DNA of 64,000 bases from Esteya vermicola (taxonomy: Eukaryota; Ascomycota; Sordariomycetes; Ophiostomatales; Ophiostomataceae): the NCBI GenBank assembly GCA_002778215.1, contig PCDM01000023.1, forward strand, positions 2,914,001 to 2,978,000, given 5' to 3'. A program made the position numbers and the translations under genes. Within the stretch, counting starts at the first letter, position 1. Every line of letters begins with the position of its first letter. The notes beneath the pieces were generated by a model, which was given only the letters and a program-made list of their open reading frames with translations, was not told the origin of the DNA and searched no databases. This document shows, piece after piece, positions 45,883-57,343 of this stretch.

Positions 45883-46817
45883 ATGTCTTTTGCGGCACCA
45901 ACACAGCGTATGCCGGCCTGGAAACGGCTTGGTCTTAAGCTGAAAGGTGCAGGCGACAGCCTGAGTACCGCCACCAGCACCGCCAGACCAGCTCCTCCCC
46001 AGACCACGCCAGCACCCTCTTCCTCCTCCACAGGCACCTCGGGCCAGAAGCGCAAGCAGCCACCGCCACCATCAGCATCGTCGCTGGCGTCGCAGGGAGC
46101 AGAGTCTGCAAAGCGCCACAAGTCTGTTTCTTTTGCAGGCGAGAACCGGGAAGAGAAGGCGGGAGAAAAGGCAGAGCCGAAGAAGCCAAAGAAGCCCAAG
46201 AAGCCAAAGAAGCCAAAGACAAAGAAAAAGGCCGACACAAAGGCAAAGGAGAGCACAGGCCCAGCACCGCACAATATGGAGCGAGAGCTTGCGTACCTGA
46301 GGCAGTGGCAGACGGAGCGGGCAGCATGGAAGTTCAACAAGAACCACCAGAACCTGCTGATCAAGTACGTCTTTGCCGGCGACGACCGAGTCCCAGCATC
46401 GCACATGGACGCACTCTACGACTATATCCGTGACCTGCAGGGTGCTGTGCGGACGCGGCTGCGCGCCGAGGCCTCAGCGATCTGCGTCTTGGACGACGCC
46501 AAGCTTGGTGGAGACCAGAGCCAGGAGAAGGGAGCAGCAAAAGAGACTGCTCCCAACGGAGATGACGAGAAACAGTATGCGGGTCTAGTGGCAGAGATAG
46601 TATCCACGGCCAGCGGGGATGGCGAAGATCCAAGCCCGAGCCAACATCCCAAGGAGAAGAAACAGAAACCGAGACAAGATCAGCAACAGGCAGATCGCAT
46701 CAGCGAGAGGGAATATCTGGCTCGTATAGAAGATGCTTCGGAGCAGCAGAAGCAGCGATTGGTGCGGCGCATCCGAGCAGAGAATGTCGTGCGCGAGCTA
46801 GACAGCAGCGGCGGCGG

Positions 46818-46851
<34 letters not shown>

Positions 46852-47133
46852 GGCAGTGGTGGTGGTGGTGGCGGTGACATTGGTGGAAACGTGGACAGGG
46901 GCGCTGACCAAAATCTCGGAGTCGCCGATGGCACTGACGCTGTGTCGCAGAAGCTAAAGGCTCCCGAGACAACGGAGATGGCCCAGCCAAAAATATCTAA
47001 ACGGCGCAGTCGCAAAAAGCGGACAATGGCTGATGACAGCTCAGACAGTTCATCCAACGGCTCAGATAGCTCAGACAGCTCAGACAGCGACTCTGATTCC
47101 TCATCTGACAGCAGCTCAAGCGATTCGGACTAG
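45883..47133 (+). CDS. WKF-domain protein (C7orf50-like, probable nucleolar)
   Basis: Single exon, 416 aa. The start is ATG in front of SFAAPTQRMPAWKRLGLKLK; upstream codons in frame are hydrophobic and AT-rich, unlike the gene. A basic, disordered region follows, with a Lys-Pro repeat (KKPKKPKKPKK at about 105-115). The WKF domain (PF10180) comes next: ELAYLRQWQTERAAWKFNKN, HQNLLIKYVFAGDDRVP and DALYDYIRDLQGAVRTRLR. The C-terminal half has a long charged linker, a Ser/Asn/Gly tract, a KRRSRKKR basic cluster and a final 30-residue Ser/Asp tail typical of nucleolar phosphoproteins. The family is widespread in eukaryotes but poorly characterised. A ribosome-biogenesis role is inferred from composition and from the promoter element shared with FCF1. 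Confidence 0.85.
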
Positions 47134-47258
47134 TATTTGCTTATGTAATCATGATGTCAAGGAAGAGGAATTGGATCATTCATAGTTTTGAGTAAAGCAG
47201 TGTAATCTACTCGTACAGCGTTCTATCGTTACACTCTATCGTGACTATCTTGTTGATT

Positions 47259-50200
47259 TCATACTCTTACAGTGTCCGCGGGGACGGCGTCTCCTGTGCG
47301 CCGCACAGTGACCTTGTTGCCATGGACATCCACGGTCTCGAGAGCGACAGGAAAGACCTGCCCGAGGCGGACCTGGTCAAAGGGCACAAAGCCCAGAGAA
47401 ACTTCGTTGAAGTAGCCATTGAGGCCCGTGAAATCCATAATGGCCGTACGATCAAACCAGTTGAGGCGGCCAATGAGAATGCCGGAATGCGAGTTGACAT
47501 TGCAGACGGTGAAGCGGAGACCCGTCAGCAAGGAGGTGGAGTGTGCCGTGGCAGATGCCGTAGCCGATGCTTTGGAATGCGCAGATGCCTTCTCCATGGC
47601 CAGAGCGCGCACGAGGGCCTGCAGCATCCACTGGTTGCGGCCTGAGCGATTGTCGAGCATGCGCAGGTACCGCTCGCGAACTCGGAGCAGCGGCAGGACC
47701 TCGCGCTCGAGCTGGCTCGTCGTAATGGGAGCGGGTCTCGCAGGTGTGGCAGGTGTACCGGGTTTCTTGGCTGCGTCGGCGAGAGCGCCCTCTCCGTCCG
47801 CGACACGCCCCTCCTCCAGGAGCGCCGCTTCAATCTGCCAGTGAGCAACCAGATCGGCATAGCGCCGCAGCGGACTCGTCACCTTGACATAGCGGTCGAC
47901 GCCCATGGTGATGTGCGGCACGGCGCTGGCCACGACGTCGTCGGCGCCGGCAAGGCTGCGCATGGTGCGCATGGCCGCCTCGGGAGGCCGCTGGCCGGCA
48001 GCCAGGGCCGGGTAGACGTGGTCACGTGTCAGCGCACGCAGCTCGTCGACGTGGCCGACGGCGTCGGGGTGGCCGCGGAAAGGCACGGCAATGTTGCGTG
48101 CGTGGCACCAGTCAGCGGCCGTCTCGCCGGCGAGGCGCATGATGCTCTCGACGAGGCGGCTGCCGGGGTTCGGCAGGCCCATATTGTCAGAGTCGTAGTA
48201 GATGCGAATATACGGATCGCCCTCACAATGCAGGAGAGGCGGGGCAAGAACCTCTTCCGTCTCCTCCCCCGTCTCCCCTTCTCCCAGCGTCTCTGCTGTC
48301 TTTGGTGTCATGGTCTTGTCCATCTGGACAATGCTCGTCCCGGCGAGCGACACGTCCAGCTTTGGCCGCGGCCAGTATAACGGCATGGAGCCGTTCTCCA
48401 AACGCCGAGCCCGCAGAGCCGTGCCGATCTTGGCCAGCGTCTCGAGCTCGGCCCGCTCGGCTACCTGCAGCTCGGCCGCCAGCGTGATGTGGCGAGCATA
48501 GCTGGGCTCTTGGCCCTGCTCCAGCTGGTCTGCGTCGGGCGGTGTGCCTACCGAAAAGTCGACAAAGTCGGACGGCACGTCAATCTGTGACGGCGGCTGC
48601 AGCAGAGTAGACACTGCCTGGCCCCGGAAGCTGTCGATGGCCTCCGCCTCTGCCTCCGCCACCACGGTCGACACCTCTTCGGGCTCAATGTAGCACACCT
48701 GCTGGCCTAGACGGCCCGGCGTGATCTTGGAGGCCAAGATGGTCACGCTCGTGCCCTCCTTCTCCTGCAGCCGGACGAGGGTGCTAAAGGTCAGACACCG
48801 CTGGCCGGGTCCGAGCGAGAACTGCTCGCTCACGGCACTGTCGTCAAACATGCGCGAAAAGTTGCCGGCAAGGTACGAAGTCTGGGGCAGCCGCGCGGCC
48901 TGCTCGCCCAGGCGGCTGCCCGGTGCAATACTCGAGCCTGGGTGGGCCACGTGGGCATGCACCCAGAACTCGTCCGGCTCGGCCGTACGTTCGAGGGAGA
49001 TGCCGTCGTCAATGTCGCCTGCCGTCTTGGCGTCAATGCAAAATGTCCGCAGCGCCGCCCAGTCGTGTCGTCGACCTGCAAAGATGTCACTCTCGTCGCC
49101 CAGACTGACTCTCGAGTCTCTAGAGTCTTGAGAGAGCTCCGTCTCCGCCGTCTCCGCCATGTCTGCGTCCACCACGGGCCACTGCAATGGCCCTGGCAGC
49201 ACACCCTGGCGCTGCAGTCCGCCTTGGCGCAGGGGCGGCACGTCGGGGAAGCTGAGAGAGTAGCGGGCAGACACGTCCCAGGGCGCGACCCAGCCGATCT
49301 CCTGCAAAAACGTCCACCCGGTGGCCACGGTGAGGTACTCGGCATCCCTGTACCGGTCGAGGGCACGCAGGATGCCGGCACCGACCCAATGAAGGCGAGA
49401 GTTGCGGTGAAAGTGCTGCTGGCAGGCCCACAGGTGCATGAACCGAATGATCTGCAGGTCCTCGGACTGCCATGCAAGCTGGTGAAAGAGGGCCGATACC
49501 GGCTCCTCCTTGATTTTTGATTTCGGCTTGGCCTTGCTTGGAGCAGTCGACTCGGACTCGCTCCGAGACAACACCATGCCGTGCGGCGACCAGGCGCGCG
49601 TGCGGCGGCTGCGGTCGATGAGGCGGCGGCAGCGCAGGACGAAGCGGCCAAGGACTGAGCGTTTCAGGGTCATGTCAGGCACATTGGTGACGCCAGCAGC
49701 GACCAGCTTGGCACGCTCGGGAGACTCGTAAAAGAGGCGTATATCGTGCTCCACGGCATGTACGATTTTGACGTCCTCCGGTGCCAAGACGGCAAACATG
49801 GACGAGCGCGTGTACAGCATGTTTCCGTCGGTGTGGCCGGCTCCACCGCCCGTGTGGGCTGTCAAAGGCCGGAAGGCCAGCTCGTCGGCCAGGACGGCCC
49901 GGTAGACAGCGTAGAGGGCCGCCGGCGTAAACTCGTCCTTTTGGTCGACGTCGTTCTTCTTGCCCTTTGGCTGCAGACGGCGCTGGTTGCGCACCTGTGG
50001 CATGCGGCCGCTTGAGGGGTAAAAGGTCCGGTGGCCTGGCCGCAGCAGGATGGAGGCAATCTGCTCGACGGTCAAGTAGTAGATGGGTTTTTTGAGAAAG
50101 GGAGGCGGAGGAGGAGAGGTCGAGGAGGAGGAGGGCGACGACGTCGTCGACGAGGGTGAAATGCCAGAAGCCGCCTCTTGCAGACAGGCAAATGCATTAT

Positions 50201-51441
50201 CGAGCACGATAGCGTGGGCCATGTGGATGGCAGCCACGTCGGCGACGAACTGGTTCATCTTTCGGATCAGCTTGGCACCGGCATCCCGTGCTGGTCCCAT
50301 CCGCAGCTCTTCCATGCGGTTGACTATCATCTCGACAGCGGCCGAGTCCTCGGGAGTCTCTGTCCTGTCTCCCGTCTTGGGCGGCCCGCCTTTGCCCTTG
50401 AGTTCACTCTTCTCCTCGCCCTTGACCTCTGCGGGCAGCGCGGCAATGACGCCTTCCATCTCGGCCGGCGTGGCAAATCCAGAGACGGAAAAGAGACTGC
50501 GCACGGAAGAACTCGCTAGCCAGCGGCCGTTGATGGTGTAGTAGTGGTTCAGGCCGCGGAAGCTCCCGAGACAGACGGCCAGAATGTTGACGCTGAGATC
50601 GGTCGTGATCTCCAGCAGGTCGCCTGCCCTCGCCGCCACGGCTCCATAGGGCCGTCCTGGCATCGTCATAATGTTGGCATCGTCGGTGCTGCTGCCGCGC
50701 AAGTCCTCTGTGCTCTCTCCGCCCAGACCGTCTGCATCCCCTGCATCGTCGCCAATGCCGTTGCCGCCGTCTCCTGGGCCGGCACCAATCTCACCGCCAT
50801 CGCCGGCGCCGTCAAACACGAGCATGTCTGTCATCTCGGAGCTGCCAAAACTGGCTTTAGAGTTGGAGATGGAGCCCGGAGCAGCAATGTCCCGGATCCG
50901 CCTCTGTGCCTCGGCCTGGGCCACTGCTGCGGCCTTGGGCACAAAGCTTCGCAGCCGCTCACGGATGGGCCGCAATGGAGCGCCGCCTTCTGGGGCTTCC
51001 TCTCTGGGCAGACCATGTTGGTCCTCATTGGGAAATTCATGAGTAGAAAGTGTCTAGCCGTCAGTATATAATACATATAGAACATGGTTGGGAGACCAGT
51101 CGTCCCTCTTTCTGTCTTGCCTGTTTTATTTTCTTTTGGGGCGGGGGGGGGGGAGGGTTCTCTTTTTCATTTTGTTTTTCATTTGGTTCATTTGGTTCAT
51201 TTCTTACCTTTTTCCATAAAAACTGCCGAGCTATCGGTCCCTCCCGAGCCACCTGGGTGTGACTCGTATACAGCTTGTATCCATGTGCCAGTCTTCTTCC
51301 AGCGCGTCTCTGCATTCTCAGAGTCGTGACTGTGCTCAGACTCTCATGGAAACTGTGGTCTGCTGTCTCTCTGTAGTTCGGTAATTTCTGTAATTCTTTC
51401 TCTTTTTTTGTCACTTTTTCAAACAAGGCTGCGCTAGCCAT
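47259..51441 (-). CDS. cyt-4: Mitochondrial exoribonuclease of the RNB family (CYT-4/DSS1 type)
   Basis: 3'-5' exoribonuclease of 1342 aa, probably mitochondrial. Neurospora CYT-4 and yeast Dss1 process and degrade mitochondrial RNA. Two exons, 51441-51208 and 51053-47259, are joined in phase 0 by a 154-bp GTAAGA...CTAG intron. The first 70 residues are basic and rich in Arg/Lys/Ser, compatible with an import signal. A large N-terminal region contains a YGAVAARAGDLLEITTDLS block resembling the CYT-4 family. The RNB catalytic core starts with DAKTAGDIDDGISLER (metal-binding Asp cluster at about 758-762), then HAHVAHPGSSI and the late DRYVKVTSPLRRYADLVAHWQIEA motif. The end resembles an S1-like segment (TVRRTGDAVPAD). 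A Ser/Pro-rich and a Gly/Asp-rich insertion interrupt the N-terminal half. Confidence 0.9.
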
Positions 51442-51845
51442 ATTTGGATGTGGCGCAAGCTATTCGCGAACTCGTGGGTCTGTGGCGCAACCAGCCAATC
51501 AGCTGCGGCTCAGCCCTGCTCGAGCTTGACCATTCAGGGGGAAGACGATCTCTCAACAACGCGGTTGACCGTGTAGGAGCATGTCTCACCATTTGTGTCT
51601 GCGTTGGTCAACGTCTTGCTACCATCCACGAGTGCCAAAAAAAGGGGGCGTCAAAAAAGGGGCAGAGAGCAGAGGGCAGCAGAACAGGGGAAAGCAAGAC
51701 TACAGAATAACATATCAACTAAAACAACTTCACCTCATCCCCCCCCCCTCTACTTGTATATCGGCATTCCTCTCATATCGAACTATCCAACATTCTACCG
51801 ATACCCCCCCCTGAATCCTGAAGCCTTCTCTGGCCCTTGCCCACC
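51442..51845. promoter_or_regulatory. Divergent promoter of CYT-4-type and HTH genes
   Basis: 404 bp between start codons, with CCAAT at 51495-51499 (AGCCAATCAG). A C run and a pyrimidine-rich tract lie just before the HTH gene start. Confidence 0.5.
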
Positions 51846-52709
51846 ATGGGCACCAAGCACCTCACAGAGATGGACCGGCTGCGTGCCCGCACGCTCTTCT
51901 TCGATGCCGGCCTGCCCAAATCACACATTTGCCAGATCATGGGCGTCAGCCTCAACCAGGTCAAGCTGGCCATCCGCCAAAAGACGCCCAAGCCGCGCAC
52001 CGGCCGCCCACGACGCAACAAGGAGACCACGGACGCGGCTGCCATGAGAGCGGCCAGGGTAAAGGCCAGCTCCACGACATCCAGCTCGTTTGCCTATGCC
52101 GTGGCCGCTGCTGCCGCCTCTGGTGCTTCTGGTCCAAGTGGTCCCGGTGGTCCTGGTGTATACGGCCCTTGCTCCCTTGCTTCGGCCTCCTCGCCGACCG
52201 TGTTTGCAAGCAGCGTCACACAGAAGTGGCCGCTGCCGACAGAGTCTCCCACACAACTCGCTCTGCCTTCGCCTCTGTCTCCGAGGCCATTCCTGGAGCC
52301 CTGCTTTGGGACCAGTCCCAGACTCGGTCATGGGACTGCCGGACCCATGTCTGCTTCGGTTTCTGCATCTGCTTCTGCTTCTGCTCCGACCCGGCCCAGC
52401 CTTCTTCCGTTTCCTTCTCTCCCGTCTCCTCTTCCCGCACCTACTTCTTACGCCTCCTTCTCGTCTGCCGCCTCCGTGTCCTCGTCTCTCTCCCTGTCGC
52501 CACGCTCTCCGCTGCTGCCGCTTCCACCTCTGCCGCCTTTGCTATCCAAAAATGCAGGTGTATATGCTACACCTACATTTCCATCTGCACCTGCATCTAC
52601 ATCTTCATCGACATCTGTCTCGACTACTTTAAACTCCCACGGCGCGTCCTCCTACAGCACTAGTGTGTCTGTTCCATCGCTGATCCATCCATGCTCCCTG
52701 TCACATTGA
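51846..52709 (+). CDS. Small helix-turn-helix DNA-binding protein with disordered tail
   Basis: Single exon, 287 aa, starting at an ideal context (CCACCATGG). Residues 1-60 form a homeodomain-like helix-turn-helix: LTEMDRLRARTLFFDAGLPK, SHICQIMGVSLNQVKLAIRQK, then an AT-hook-like RTGRPRRNK. This arrangement resembles the N-terminal HTH seen in fungal Tc1/pogo-type transposases and in small host proteins related to them. The remainder (about 225 residues) is almost pure low complexity: Ala/Ser/Gly/Pro, then Leu/Pro/Ser/Thr. There is no transposase catalytic domain and no inverted repeats that I can see. The HTH assignment is by motif resemblance. Function as a regulator is inferred, and the low-complexity part is the reason for caution. 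Confidence 0.68.
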   Translation: MGTKHLTEMDRLRARTLFFDAGLPKSHICQIMGVSLNQVKLAIRQKTPKPRTGRPRRNKETTDAAAMRAARVKASSTTSSSFAYAVAAAAASGASGPSGPGGPGVYGPCSLASASSPTVFASSVTQKWPLPTESPTQLALPSPLSPRPFLEPCFGTSPRLGHGTAGPMSASVSASASASAPTRPSLLPFPSLPSPLPAPTSYASFSSAASVSSSLSLSPRSPLLPLPPLPPLLSKNAGVYATPTFPSAPASTSSSTSVSTTLNSHGASSYSTSVSVPSLIHPCSLSH

Positions 52710-55700
52710 TCACAAATATTGATCATGTATCCATTGATTGCTGCGAAAGCAGTGATCCTGTACTTTTTATCTGTTTTCTAGCTCCTTTCAGGTTTGGGTG
52801 TTTAGTACTTGTACGATAGTGTTTGAGTGTCTCGATCAAGTTGTCTTTTTTTGTTTTTTTACCGCTTGTCTTTTTACTCTGTATAATAGCTGTACGAGTC
52901 TTGTTTGCTCTAGTTTGCGGTGTGTTTGTATTTGTATTTTTCCTTTATTTGTAATGTACTGGGCTTGTAATATATGAAATGCGTCCAACCATATGCATAT
53001 CCTAATATGTCCTGATGTCAAGAGCATGTTCTTGCTATTCCATGATATACTCGTAGAGTGCAGAGTAGAGCATGTGAAAAGTAAGCCACGCTTGACGCAT
53101 ATTTCTAATAAAATACAGAGTATGAGGTTGTGAACTACACCAGGTATCACAATACAGAGATTGTGCTACGTATAACAGCCGTCTTATAAAATTTCTCTTT
53201 CCTTTTAGCTCCATATCTCTTTTTGGCGTCTTAACAGCCGAACCGGTCTGACATCTGCAGGCTCTACCGAAGCGTCACTACGTACGAGTATAATACGAGT
53301 AGGACAAGAAGCTTACATGCGGGTACGTGCTCCTGCTCGTACTCGTATTTCGTTATGCAACACCGTGCACAAAGAGCGCGCAGGAGTACGATATTCGTAC
53401 TTGTACGAATAAGGTTAATTTGACAAACGGGTGGCTGCTGTGTGACGATGCGTGACGTGACTGGTGTCGGACGAAGGAGAATGGAGCCAAATTCCACGAG
53501 AGGAGCATTGGTGACACAAGTGTTACGCTCCCTTCCATACGAGTACGGTCTTGTACGCACACAGTAAGTGGCAGGGATCAGAAGAAGGGAGATGTTTATC
53601 ACGTGGGTTATTGTGCACATCCATCCTTTTTGGCAGATATGTGCCACGATCTTCCCGAAAATGAGGTCTCAGGGAGGGTGAAGATCGAGGAACAAGGCTC
53701 CGCAAAGAGATGGGGATTTTCTCTCATCTTTCCTCATTCTCTCTCTTCCACATCTCCAAATCTTCCAAATCATTGTTTATTTTTTTCCATACATAGTATC
53801 GTTTCGCGGAATTCATGGCACGCTTCCTAGAGACCATCCAGAGACCCTCTAGAGAGGCTATCTATCCAGAGGGCATCCAGAGACCACCCCATTCCTCCGC
53901 CCAACGTAGATGGTGGTATGGAATATAACACGTAGAGGAATGGAGAAGAAGCAGAGCCAGGGAGGAAAAATAAGTACTGACGTGACTCTGCCGTGGAATG
54001 TGCTCCTCTGAATAGGCTCAAAGTACGACTGCTTCCCGAAGCTAAGAAACCAAAAGTCCCTTTCCGCCCTGGATACGCAGTAGAGACAGGACAGAGGCCG
54101 CACATATCAATGTCTTTACTACATAATACCATGTATTCTTGACGAGCCCTTGCCATCTGCTCTTTGAAATCAATGCTGCCATTCTATGACAAAACCTTTA
54201 ACGTGTCCCATACAATACAGAGTAGACGCGTAGAGTGTGCGAGTCTACCGCGTAGGCAAAGAAAAAAAAAGATCTCGAGGCGAGAATCTAAAGAGGCAAT
54301 TCAAGAAAAATGGCAGACTTCTTCACACGTGATAAAGACACATGTGGCTCACATAATCGGGACATATTAAAATTGCGATTGGGAGAGGCGCTGTCAATTA
54401 CAGAGACGGCAGCTGTGTCCAGGAGAGAAAAGACTATCTATCGTACGGACTAGACCCCCAGGATGCAAAACAGTCCCCCGAAAAAGATCAACAGTCCTTC
54501 ACGCCGAGAACACAGACCCCATACGCTCTAGACCTCTCCGACTAGCTGTCTTTAATAGAGTCGCAGTGCCAAGAGTCTTGATCTTGGAGATGAGCGTCCG
54601 GCAAGTGAGAGCTGCGGGAATACGGTGTACGTACAGCTGCGTATTGTTCTATTTAAATTTATCCTCCCTTGCCCGGAAAGCTCACGCCCTCCGCAGTTTG
54701 GTGGAGCTGACCCCTTAATATACATAGTAATAGATCAATAACGTTCCTCTTGCAAATAGAATGCGACCATGAGTGTTTCCTTTTTTTAAAATACGAGAAG
54801 TCGGTCTGTCAAGAACACATGCAGAGTAGTAGGCAGTGTGTAATGGCTCGGCGTGGCAGGGAATGGGGTACGGAGTACTCGTAAGTTGAGAGTTGACAGG
54901 GAGAGACAGGCACAGTATAGTACAGTACAAATACCGTGTACAGAGTTGTAAATAAAGCGCAAATCTCCAAGACGAATCCCCACAATAGAAATTTGCGCGT
55001 TGTGGAAAAAAGAAGAAAGGAAGAAAGCCAACGGTGGACTGGGGTACCCTTGTCCAGAGTATGTACTCTGTACTGCTTACAAGTACATAGTATAAGTACC
55101 AACATGGAGTGGAATCCTGATTTTGCGATTCAGGTGTCCGGAAGCAGCAGTTGCAAAAAAAAGTTCTTTGAGTTGTCGACTCGTACGAGAGACTGGCTGT
55201 CGCTCTTTCCTCTTCCGTTCGACGGTCAGCCACGCAATAGCTCCGCTATACGTACTATGCTTAGCAGGTGCACGTAGCGCACCTTCCTCTTCTTTTCTGC
55301 TGATTTTCGCCAAATTTCCTAGAGCACTCTAGGCTCACACAGTGCACGCACGGTGCACGCACGAGTAAACAAACAAGCATAATAGTATTATGCTCACTAC
55401 GGACTCTCCTGGCAGGTGTTGAGCGAGTTGCGGTGATTTGTACTCCGTACTCTGATTAAGGCGCATTTCAGCTTCCCTGTTCTCTACCTTGTCTACCGGC
55501 CACTGGGTGGTCTGCATAGTATTGTACGAGTACAGAGTACTACTCGTATGTAATCAAAGAGTCTTTTCCACTTCGCCCACCCCACGACCAGCCGTTTTAA
55601 TGAAGCGTTCGTGTGAGTTTGCGAGTCGCACGAGGACAACGGCACAGTATGGAAGCACAGTACAAGAACAATTTAGCCGACCCAGTTTTCCAGGGGTAAA

Positions 55701-57343
55701 TCCAAATTAAAGAAAGCCTGGCGCCAGGGGATGTGGGGCACAATATCGCTTAGGTAAACACGACGGTCTGCTGGTCCTGGTCCGCTCCAGCGGTCTGGCG
55801 GCAACTCAATGCACTCTAAATTTTTTTCTCTTTTTTTTTTCCATTTTCTTTTTCGTCTGGTCGTTTTCTCGTGTTCTCGTGTTCTCAGAGGGTGGAGCCG
55901 TCGGCAAGATTACCTGCAACACGCCCGTCCAACGGCAGCCAATGGGCAGCGGGCACAGGACAGGGGGTACTAGTACCTGTCAGGCGGTGAAGTGGACAGC
56001 GGGCGAGAGAGTACAGGTACCTCTGCGGCCTGGCGCGTCCTCTAGCAGAGCCGTCATCTCCCACAACAAGGAGCTGACCAGTCGGAGAAAAGAACAGAAA
56101 ACAAATGCAATTTCTCATGCCAACGCGCCGCTGGGCCACTATTGGCCATGACCACCACGGCCACAGTCTGGTTGATTTTGAGAGTATTTACTACTCCGTA
56201 TTCTGACCAGCAAGAGGGGAGCGAAATATAGACCGAAGATGTACGACGACACGTATATGCGAGCATTGTGTGAGATGTATGAATATTGGTGTGAGAAGAG
56301 TCCGGGCTGGGGCACTGCATGATCCGACTCGTATGTACGTATACTTGCGGACGACTTGCTGGGAGACAGCTTGGTCTGATATCCCAATGCCCGTGCCAAT
56401 GTCATCTCATCCACCCCTGCAGCGCTAGACCGGGGTTCTCGGACCAAGCGTCCTCCACGCTCAGGCTCTCTCTCTCTCTCTCTTGTCCGCCTTCTCCTCT
56501 CTTCCCTCTTTTTTCTCTTTCAATTTTCGCTTTCTGCTGGCTCTGCTTTTCCCTCTATTTTCTCTAGGGTGCCATCGCCACCCTCCGCCCAATGCCCTCC
56601 TACCCTCCATCACCTCCCCCCCATACCACTCGCGGCATAGCTGTGACCCATCTCCGTGTCCATTCCGACTGTCATTCCATATAGTATGTAACTTGTACAA
56701 GACCTTGTACCTGTACCTTGTCCTGCTTGGCTCTCCTGCGTAGACTCTAGACCTTTCGGCGTACTGGTACATGACTCTCCGCTGCTTCCACGAGTACCAC
56801 GCCAGCTGCAGACAAAGTTGGTCGAATACGCCGTACGAGAACATCGTGGACGGAGTACTCGTACATACGCATAGTAGCGTACCCATACACAGGTACCCGT
56901 ACGAGAGTACCTGGGTCAAGTACACTGCCCCTTTCTAATTGGGGGACCTCCTCCACTCCCTCCTCTCTCCCCCCCCGGTCAGTAAGAGGGCAATCTTCTC
57001 CAGTCAAAAGGTAATAAACCGAGACCATCCTTTTATTTTCCTTCTTATTTCTCTCCCTTTCTTTCCTCTTTCTCTTTTCTCTCTCTCTCCTCATCCATCC
57101 TCCCTTCCCCCTCCGCATACATCATCGTCGCAGATGTTGTAGACAAAAAACTTGGAAAGTCCTCTTTTTGCTTTCGTCGCTCGTTATTGTTTCATACGTC
57201 ACTCTTTGGACCGCTTCACTCCTTCAGCGGGCACTCGTTACGACTCATATCCACGGATCACCTCTTACCATAATCCACCGCACACAGCAAAGCTAGTATT
57301 AGTATATAATCCTTAAAAACCGTCAGCAACAGACAAATCGAAA
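52710..57343. other. 4.6 kb gene-free stretch upstream of the GH17 gene
   Basis: No coding frame is credible. The stretch from 52.8 to 55.7 kb is AT-richer than coding DNA and carries many TACGAGTA/GTACGGAGTACTCGTA words, for example at 53281-53300, 53336-53410, 53535, 54868-54884 and 55520-55550. C/T-rich blocks at about 56455-56570 and 56940-57120 lead toward the GH17 gene and probably mark its promoter and leader. Confidence 0.55.
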
